Positions 6,765-12,114 of a DNA stretch of 12,114 nt are shown here, piece by piece. Under the pieces are notes generated by a model. The model saw only the letters and a list, made by a program, of their open reading frames with translations, did not search any database and had not been told where the DNA came from. Position numbers and translations under genes: made by a program. The stretch is from JACZWL01 sp046756445. GTDB lineage: Bacteria; Pseudomonadota; Gammaproteobacteria; Steroidobacterales; Woeseiaceae. Positions within the stretch are counted from its first letter, which is position 1; every line of letters starts with the position of its first letter. The DNA lies in the NCBI GenBank assembly GCA_046756445.1, contig JBHHWI010000093.1, forward strand, positions 1 to 12,114, given 5' to 3'.

Positions 6765-7976
6765 TTATGGATGCACTCCGGTCGCGCGCAGCGAGAACTC
6801 GATGTCGGTGCCGTTTTGCGTGACCGTGGTGATGACCAGCAGGACGCCAGTATCGCTGTTGGCGTCGTAGCTGCACAGTCCCGGCCCCAGGCCGTTGCCA
6901 TCCGCCGTGATCACGGCACGCGGGATGGCCGTGCCGCTAGCGTCGCGCCTGAGTGTCGCGCTCGCGAAGTCGGCGAACTCGAACACCGTGCACCCCTGGT
7001 GCGAGGGATCGGCGCCCAGGATGATCGGCGTCACAATGAGTATGATGCTACCGTCGCGGGCCACCGAGATGTCCGCCTGCTGGATGACATCGACGCCGAG
7101 GTCCGCCGCATCCCGCGGCGTGAGTATGTCACCGACATAGGCATAGCCGTTCGCCGTCTGTCTCAAGAGCACCAGCCGCTCGAGATCCGGCCGCCGGCCG
7201 CCGGCATCGCCGACCAGGCAGGAGGTCGCGAGATAAGTATCGTTCGCGATCGCGAACAGGCCCGGCTCGGTCTGCGCGATACAGTCCGCGAGCTGCGGAA
7301 TGTTGCTCAGATCGATCGGCGCACCCCAGGAAGGCGAGGTTGCCGGCCCGGTTACCCAGACTTCACTGACGTCGCCGAGTCCCGCCGGCGTATTGGCGAT
7401 CGTTCGCCAGTAGAGAAACTCCTGGCGTTCGTCCACGCCCGCCACGGTGCCGAAGGGATTGAAATACTTGAACCAGAGCAGCTGCCAGTTGCCGGTCGGC
7501 TGCCGCACCAGGCTCGGCACCTCGTGGGTGCTCCAGCCCATGACGCCGGTATCGGGGTGCGCCTCCATCTGCATCTCGTTGACGAAGCGCACGAAGCTGA
7601 AGGTAGTGCCGCCATCGTCGCTGCGCGCGAGATGCGTCCTGACGCCGAGATCGAACACCGGCGGCGGACCCGGGTTGCTGATCTGCACGTTGAGCCAGCT
7701 GTAGGCCATCCACAGTGTACCGGTGCTTGCATCGTATTCGAGGCTGGGGTCACCGTAGCCACGAAACGCATCCGGCACCGTGTTGACCGAGGCGAACGGA
7801 TCGCCGGCGACCATGACTTCGGGACAGGTGCTGTCTTTGCTGCAGTGGAACTGTATCGGCCCCGGCGGCGGGTTCACGACCGGCGGCGCGCCGGCGTTAC
7901 CCGATCCGCCGCCACACGCGGAAAGGCCCGCCATGGCGGCGGACAGCAAAAGCGCGGTGACGGGTCGCGACGGCAT
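6765..7976 (-). CDS. Lipoprotein with an Asp-box, putative sialidase-like propeller
   Basis: This 403-residue protein has a lipoprotein signal peptide with lipobox LSAC and lipidated Cys21, followed by a Gly/Pro-rich flexible linker (22-40). The mature part contains GYGDPSLEYD (73-82) and one clear Asp-box, SDDGGTTF (119-126), features of sialidase/BNR-type propellers that often bind or cleave glycans. Other repeats are too diverged to see by eye and no catalytic set can be assigned, so enzyme activity is not claimed. The competing open frame on the other strand (6705-7988) has no recognisable domain and mirrors this one. The ATG has only a poor Shine-Dalgarno. The gene is flanked on both sides by repeat copies (3 and 4). 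Confidence 0.8.
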   Translation of the reverse strand: MPSRPVTALLLSAAMAGLSACGGGSGNAGAPPVVNPPPGPIQFHCSKDSTCPEVMVAGDPFASVNTVPDAFRGYGDPSLEYDASTGTLWMAYSWLNVQISNPGPPPVFDLGVRTHLARSDDGGTTFSFVRFVNEMQMEAHPDTGVMGWSTHEVPSLVRQPTGNWQLLWFKYFNPFGTVAGVDERQEFLYWRTIANTPAGLGDVSEVWVTGPATSPSWGAPIDLSNIPQLADCIAQTEPGLFAIANDTYLATSCLVGDAGGRRPDLERLVLLRQTANGYAYVGDILTPRDAADLGVDVIQQADISVARDGSIILIVTPIILGADPSHQGCTVFEFADFASATLRRDASGTAIPRAVITADGNGLGPGLCSYDANSDTGVLLVITTVTQNGTDIEFSLRATGVHP

Positions 7977-8077
7977 GTCCCATCGTAAGCAAAAGCCCTG
8001 CCGGTTCGCCCGTGCACAGGTCGCAATTATCCTGCGGCCGCGCGGGCATCCGGTACCGCACCGGACTTAAGCGGGCG

Positions 8078-8161
8078 AATTCGGGACACCCACCAATCGG
8101 CCCACGAGAATCTGCGTGAAACTTCAAGAAATGCGATTCCCGAATTGTGGGTGTCCTCATT
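8078..8161 (+). repeat. Dispersed intergenic repeat, copy 4
   Basis: The left arm AATTCGGGACACCCACCAAT (8078-8097) and right arm AATTGTGGGTGTCC (8143-8156) form the same terminal inverted repeat as copy 2, with a one-base shift after CCCAC. The interior GAATCTGCGTGAA and AGAAATGC match copy 1. It lies between the divergent lipoprotein and symporter genes, so it may influence either promoter. Confidence 0.85.
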
Positions 8162-8172
8162 TGGATTTTTCA

Positions 8173-8189
8173 GGGATACGGCGCATCCC
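8173..8189. promoter_or_regulatory. Near-perfect palindrome upstream of the symporter
   Basis: GGGATACGGCGCATCCC is palindromic except for one base pair and lies 36-52 bp before the symporter start, between the repeat copy and the Shine-Dalgarno. It could be a regulator site or an mRNA leader hairpin. There is no T-run, so it is not a terminator. Confidence 0.3.
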
Positions 8190-8210
8190 GGGTCTGGTAG
8201 CCTGATCCGA

Positions 8211-8216
8211 AGGAGG
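8211..8216 (+). promoter_or_regulatory. Strong Shine-Dalgarno deciding a TTG start
   Basis: AGGAGG stands 8 nt before TTG 8225. It supports TTG as the true start, since the TTG-initiated N-terminus leads directly into the first membrane helix of the symporter. Confidence 0.75.
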
Positions 8217-8224
8217 CCGGGGCG

Positions 8225-9667
8225 TTGTCCGAATCCGCAATCATCGCAGTCGTTCTTGTCATCTATCTGATGCTGCTCGTCGGCATCGCGATCTGGAGCC
8301 GCTCTGCGGCCGGGACGCTGGAAGGCTACTACCTGGCGGACCGTCGCCTGCCCTTCTGGGTTGCCGGCTTCAGCGCCAATGCGACCGGCGAGAGCAGCTG
8401 GCTGCTGCTCGGGCTCAGCGGCATGGGATACCTCTTCGGTCTGCATGCGATCTGGATCGTCATCGGTGAGACGCTGGGCATCTGGCTCGGCTGGCGCCTG
8501 ATCGCAAGCCGCCTGAAAACCCGCAGCGACGGCTACCGGTCGATCACGGTGCCGGATTTTCTGGAAGACGCACTCGGTGACAGGGCGCATCGGCTGCGCA
8601 TCAGCGGCGCTTTCATCATCCTCGCGATGGTCGCCGCCTATGTGTCCGCCCAGATGATGGCCACAGGAAAGATATTCTCGAGCTTTCTGCCCATGGAATA
8701 CTCGAGCGGCGTGCTGCTGGGCGGCGCGATCACGATGGCCTACACCGCCTACGGCGGATTCAAGGCAGTGGCTTACAGCGATGTGTTGCAGGGCGTTTTG
8801 ATGCTGCTCGCGCTCATCAGCCTGCCGATCGTCGGCATCTACGCGATCGAAGGCGATTTCTGGCAGCTCGTGCGGCAGACGGACCCGGCCCTGCTCGACC
8901 TGACAGGCGGCCTGGGGTTCGGGCTTACAGGCCTGATCGCTATGGTCGGTTTCGTGTCGCTGGGGTTCGCGTTCATGGCCGCACCGCAACTGTTGACCCG
9001 TTACATGGCCATCAAATCGGCAGACGAGGTAAAGAGCGCTGCATGGATCTCGACGATCTGCATCGTCCTTTTTGATACCGGCGCGGTCCTGACCGGCATG
9101 GCCGGACGCGTGCTGTTTCCGGAATTGACGGACGCGGAAACGGTGATGCCGACCATGGCGCGCGAGTTACTGCCGCCGCTGGTCACCGGTGTCTTCCTGG
9201 TAATGGTCCTCGCCGCCGTCATGTCTACCGTCGATTCGCTGCTGATCCTCGCTTCCTCTGCCGTCGTCCGCGATTTGATGCAAAAGACCTTCAATGTCCG
9301 CTGGCGCGATGCCCAGCTCGCCAGCTTCGGCATGTTCGTCACCATCGCGATCGGCATCGGTGCCATTGTGTTTGCGCTTGCCGAGACCAAAGTCATCTTC
9401 TGGTTCGTGGTGTTCGCGATGTCGGGCCTGGCTGCCGCGTTCGGACCGCCGGTCATCTGCGCCCTGTTCTACAAGGGCATCACGAGGCAGGGCGCGTTGG
9501 CCGGCATGGTCGGCGGCTTCACCACAGACATGCTATGGATCACCTACGTGAAACCGCACACTCACGATCTGGTCGAGATCATCCCGGCAATGATCGTCGG
9601 CTTCAGCCTGACGTTCCTGGTCAGCCGCGCGACCGGGAGGCGATCCAAAATCGCGAATCATCCATGA
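8225..9667 (+). CDS. Sodium:solute symporter, PutP-like SSS family
   Basis: This 480-residue inner-membrane transporter has many hydrophobic helices and the SSS-family landmarks. An N-terminal helix at residues 5-24 is followed by GYYLADRRLPFWVAGFSANATGESSWLLLGLSG and TAYGGFKAVAYSDVLQG. The sodium-site helix is MSTVDSLLILASSAVVRD, with Ser334 and Thr335 at the place of E. coli PutP Ser340/Thr341. The nearest well-known relative is the Na+/proline symporter PutP, but the residue matching PutP Asp55 is Gly55, followed by Glu56, so proline should not be assumed as substrate. Length is normal for the family. A shadow frame of 320 codons on the other strand (8027-8989) was ignored. The gene is divergent from the Asp-box lipoprotein and convergent with the TonB-dependent receptor. 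Confidence 0.92.
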   Translation: MSESAIIAVVLVIYLMLLVGIAIWSRSAAGTLEGYYLADRRLPFWVAGFSANATGESSWLLLGLSGMGYLFGLHAIWIVIGETLGIWLGWRLIASRLKTRSDGYRSITVPDFLEDALGDRAHRLRISGAFIILAMVAAYVSAQMMATGKIFSSFLPMEYSSGVLLGGAITMAYTAYGGFKAVAYSDVLQGVLMLLALISLPIVGIYAIEGDFWQLVRQTDPALLDLTGGLGFGLTGLIAMVGFVSLGFAFMAAPQLLTRYMAIKSADEVKSAAWISTICIVLFDTGAVLTGMAGRVLFPELTDAETVMPTMARELLPPLVTGVFLVMVLAAVMSTVDSLLILASSAVVRDLMQKTFNVRWRDAQLASFGMFVTIAIGIGAIVFALAETKVIFWFVVFAMSGLAAAFGPPVICALFYKGITRQGALAGMVGGFTTDMLWITYVKPHTHDLVEIIPAMIVGFSLTFLVSRATGRRSKIANHP

Positions 9668-9798
9668 CATCGTATTGTGAACTGGTGGGAGATTTGAATT
9701 TATTTCCTGAAAGGGAAAAGATACCAACTCACCTGCGGCTAATCGATTACACGATTGTCCAAGTCGTCAATATTCAAAGATTAATCCAGAAATTCTGA
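9664..9798 (+). CDS. Possible small ORF overlapping the symporter stop (uncertain)
   Basis: An ATG at 9664 overlaps the symporter's TGA (ATGA) and opens 44 codons beginning MTSYCELVGDLNLFPEREK and ending with Phe. The overlap suggests translational coupling, but there is no recognised family and no obvious Shine-Dalgarno. The stretch 9668-9798 is clearly more AT-rich than its neighbours, so it could equally be non-coding DNA or a remnant. The rest of the gap to 9845 shows no terminator with a T-run. Confidence 0.25.
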   Translation: MTSYCELVGDLNLFPEREKIPTHLRLIDYTIVQVVNIQRLIQKF

Positions 9799-9845
9799 AT
9801 GGCCGCTTTGGGTTGCGGACTCACCCGACTACTCGATTTCCCGGT

Positions 9846-12114
9846 TTAGAACTCGTATGCGAATCGCACGCCGGCAGTCCGTGGCCGTGACGGACCAAAG
9901 GCATGTTCGGAGTAAATGTATACCGGGTCCGGGTCGTCGTTCGAATAATTGCCGTCATACCAAATACCATCGAAAACATTTTCGACATACGCACTGATAC
10001 GCCAGTTGTCACGTCGGTATCCGACGACTATGTCAGTCTGATTTACGGCCTGGATTCTCTGGAAAATAACACTCGGGTCGGGCCAGTCGCCGCGGTAGTC
10101 ATCCTCCCAGGTCCAGGCCAGGTTGCCGAAGAATTCGCCGTTGCCGGTCGGGAAGCTCGTATTCAGAACGACAAATGCCGTCCATTCGGGCGCCCACGGG
10201 ATGGAGTTACCCTCACAGGCATTCGGATCGCCTGTGAGTATCTCGCCATTTTGGCAGAACGCCTGAACATTTGTCGCTTCGGAGTCGAACCATGACAGGC
10301 CGACCCGCAGACTGACGTCGTCGGTCAGCGCTGTGTTCACGTCAGCTTCGACACCCGTACCGTCGACCTGCCCGATATTGTCGACAATAACGATGGGACC
10401 GACGCCGAAGATTGCCTGCATGTCCTCGTAATCGTAGACGAAAGCGTTGGCCGAGATTTGCGTGCGGCCATCGAATACCGTTCCTTTGTAACCGAATTCA
10501 TACGACGTGACCGTTTCCGGGCCGAAATCGCCTGGTCGATCGACCCCCGGTATCCCGCCGCAAAGGCCCCAGGGAGCTCCGGCGCACGTGGGCCCCTCGA
10601 TGTTGAAGCTGCCGAAACCGCCCGGCTTGTAGCCGGTCGTGATACTGCCGAATATCAGGCTGTTGTCGTTCGGGTGCCAGTTGGCCACGACGCGCCAGGT
10701 GACTTCGTCCCAGTCCTGCTTGTCACGCAACGGACCGCCAGGTGTCGAAAAGCCCGACTGCACACGATACGTAATTTGTGTATTGCCTGGATCCTCCAGG
10801 ACTTCCTGCGAAAAATCTTTCTCGTCAAAGGAGTAGCGAACGCCCAGACTGATGTCAAAAGCATCGTTGAACTGATAACTGAGATCGACGTATGCGGAAT
10901 AGCCGCTGTACTTGCCGATGATTTGATTCCTGTCATTCATCAATCCGTCTGCTGACGGCGTCCAGGTAGCACCGCCAAAGTAGTAGCTCAGAACGTAGTC
11001 CGCGTAGTACGTGTTCCCATTGTAATAATCGAGGTAGTTGTAATAGTCGAATAGACCCTGGCATGTGTAATACCAGTAGCCCAGGCAGTAGGCATCTTCT
11101 TCCTGCTGACCCAGGAATATGGTATCGATGTTCTCCTTGTAATAGGACACGCCCGCATACCAGCTCAGTGGACCGTCCGAAGCCGACGTTACGCGAAATT
11201 CCTGCTCGAAGTAGTCGCCCTCCTGGTCCTGACCATAGTTGAACAGGATGAGCGGCGAACCGTCGAAATCTTCGATGTAGTCGTACTCATGGTCCTTGAA
11301 TCCCGTTATCGACGTAAATGTTCCCCAGCCCACATCGTAGTCGATCTGCAGGCCCACAGACAATATCTCGGCCTGGTCAATACTGCCGAGGGAGTTGTCG
11401 TTGTTGACGACCCGCCCGTCCGGCGACACCTCGATCGGCACGCCCCCGTTGATGCGGGTCTGGTGGAAATTAAATGCATTGCCTCGTCCTGTTGCGCGGT
11501 AAACGGTACCGGTCTGGTCGCGATCCTCATACTCCATCATGATGTCGGCAGTTACCTTGTCCGTTTGATAGCGGCCGGAGAGCCGGAACGCTTGCTTGTC
11601 GTGTGCGATCAGGTCGGGGCCACCCGCCAGGTTCCTGACATAGCCGTCCTCTTCGGAGTGATACCCTGCAAGGCGCAGTGCGAAGGTATCGCTGGTCGGG
11701 AAATTGACGGCGCCTTCGAAAACAAGGACGCCACGCTCCCCGACGTCGAGCTCGGCAGATCCCCCGGATTCCTTAACGTCCGCCTTGGCGGTGATGACGT
11801 TCATCGCACCGCTGACGGAATTTCTGCCGAACAGGAAACCCTGTGGTCCACGAAGGACCTCGGAACGTTCAATATCGAAAAGACTGGAAACCCCGGATCC
11901 GGTCCGGCCCTGGTAGAGGCCGTTCTTGTACAAACTGACAGACGGATCACCCCCGTTGCCGAAATCGATCGTACGAATGCCGCGAACGCTGACAAAGTCG
12001 AGGAAACTGTCTTTGCTATTACCGGTGATGCCAGGCGTAAACGCGATCAGGTCTTTTATGTCATTCAGGTTGACATCACGGATGAACTCGCCGGACATTG
12101 CCGTGATTGCCAGT
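9846..12114 (-). CDS. TonB-dependent outer-membrane receptor (5' end outside window)
   Basis: The frame is open to the window edge, so signal peptide and TonB box are missing. The visible part begins with the plug domain: LAITAMSGEFIRDVNLNDIKDL, then SVRGI and EVLRGPQGFLFGRNSVSGAMNVIT, the hallmark of plug domains. A long beta-barrel follows and ends in RFAYEF with C-terminal Phe. ATG 12098 is internal, because the plug sequence continues upstream in frame. The receptor should import a scarce ligand (siderophore, carbohydrate or other) across the outer membrane using TonB energy; the substrate is not identifiable. A Tyr-rich segment with two Cys (encoded about 10970-11100) is likely a surface loop. 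The gene is convergent with the sodium:solute symporter. Confidence 0.93.
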   Translation of the reverse strand, partial: LAITAMSGEFIRDVNLNDIKDLIAFTPGITGNSKDSFLDFVSVRGIRTIDFGNGGDPSVSLYKNGLYQGRTGSGVSSLFDIERSEVLRGPQGFLFGRNSVSGAMNVITAKADVKESGGSAELDVGERGVLVFEGAVNFPTSDTFALRLAGYHSEEDGYVRNLAGGPDLIAHDKQAFRLSGRYQTDKVTADIMMEYEDRDQTGTVYRATGRGNAFNFHQTRINGGVPIEVSPDGRVVNNDNSLGSIDQAEILSVGLQIDYDVGWGTFTSITGFKDHEYDYIEDFDGSPLILFNYGQDQEGDYFEQEFRVTSASDGPLSWYAGVSYYKENIDTIFLGQQEEDAYCLGYWYYTCQGLFDYYNYLDYYNGNTYYADYVLSYYFGGATWTPSADGLMNDRNQIIGKYSGYSAYVDLSYQFNDAFDISLGVRYSFDEKDFSQEVLEDPGNTQITYRVQSGFSTPGGPLRDKQDWDEVTWRVVANWHPNDNSLIFGSITTGYKPGGFGSFNIEGPTCAGAPWGLCGGIPGVDRPGDFGPETVTSYEFGYKGTVFDGRTQISANAFVYDYEDMQAIFGVGPIVIVDNIGQVDGTGVEADVNTALTDDVSLRVGLSWFDSEATNVQAFCQNGEILTGDPNACEGNSIPWAPEWTAFVVLNTSFPTGNGEFFGNLAWTWEDDYRGDWPDPSVIFQRIQAVNQTDIVVGYRRDNWRISAYVENVFDGIWYDGNYSNDDPDPVYIYSEHAFGPSRPRTAGVRFAYEF

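Noticed and set aside
6705..7988. 427-codon open frame on the plus strand
   Set aside because: It is the complement of the 403-residue lipoprotein. That reading has a lipobox and Asp-box; the plus frame is Arg/Asp/His-rich with no domain and no signal.
8027..8989. 320-codon open frame on the minus strand
   Set aside because: It mirrors the symporter gene, which has clear family motifs and a strong Shine-Dalgarno; the minus frame is rich in His, Gln and Arg and unlike any known family.
1..12114. CRISPR array
   Set aside because: The repeated element occurs four times at intervals of 1 to 5.6 kb, not as short regularly spaced repeats, and no cas genes are present.

Overview
The window looks like chromosome from a high-GC gammaproteobacterium, probably free-living and perhaps marine. 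The basis is an RstA/RstB-type two-component system next to MipA/OmpV and DUF3019 genes, a large TonB-dependent receptor, two lipoproteins with clear lipoboxes, a sodium:solute symporter, and frequent GTG/TTG starts. This placement is an inference; no rRNA or tRNA gene is present to fix it.

Layout. (1) 1-64: a repeat copy cut by the window edge. (2) 194-2125, minus strand: a secreted beta-propeller lipoprotein. (3) 2126-2331: a divergent promoter region holding a perfect 16-bp palindrome and a site resembling an RstA box. (4) 2332-5603, plus strand: a tight four-gene operon of a MipA/OmpV outer-membrane protein, a secreted DUF3019 protein, an RstA-like response regulator and an RstB-like sensor kinase. 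All four are separated by at most 4 bp or overlap. (5) 5604-6764: a type II toxin-antitoxin pair (RelE/HigB-like toxin first, XRE antitoxin second) with a palindromic operator inside its promoter, flanked by two same-orientation copies of the repeat. (6) 6765-7976, minus strand: a lipoprotein with one Asp-box, probably a sialidase-like propeller. (7) 8225-9667, plus strand: a PutP-like sodium:solute symporter started at TTG behind a strong Shine-Dalgarno, followed by an AT-rich stretch with a possible 44-codon ORF. (8) 9846 to the window end, minus strand: a TonB-dependent receptor whose N-terminus lies outside the window.

How the parts may work together. The operon reads as an envelope-sensing unit: the kinase/regulator pair probably controls the MipA/OmpV and DUF3019 genes it is co-transcribed with, and possibly the divergent lipoprotein through the shared upstream region. 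The symporter and the TonB-dependent receptor are convergent and could handle a common nutrient at the inner and outer membranes, but nothing in the sequence proves a link.

The most unusual structure is a family of about 85-bp repeats with terminal inverted repeats built on GGACACCCAC / GTGGGTGTCC. There are four copies in about 8.1 kb, all intergenic and all in one orientation, and no transposase is visible. I found no CRISPR array, rRNA, tRNA, complete insertion sequence or wholly new multi-gene system.
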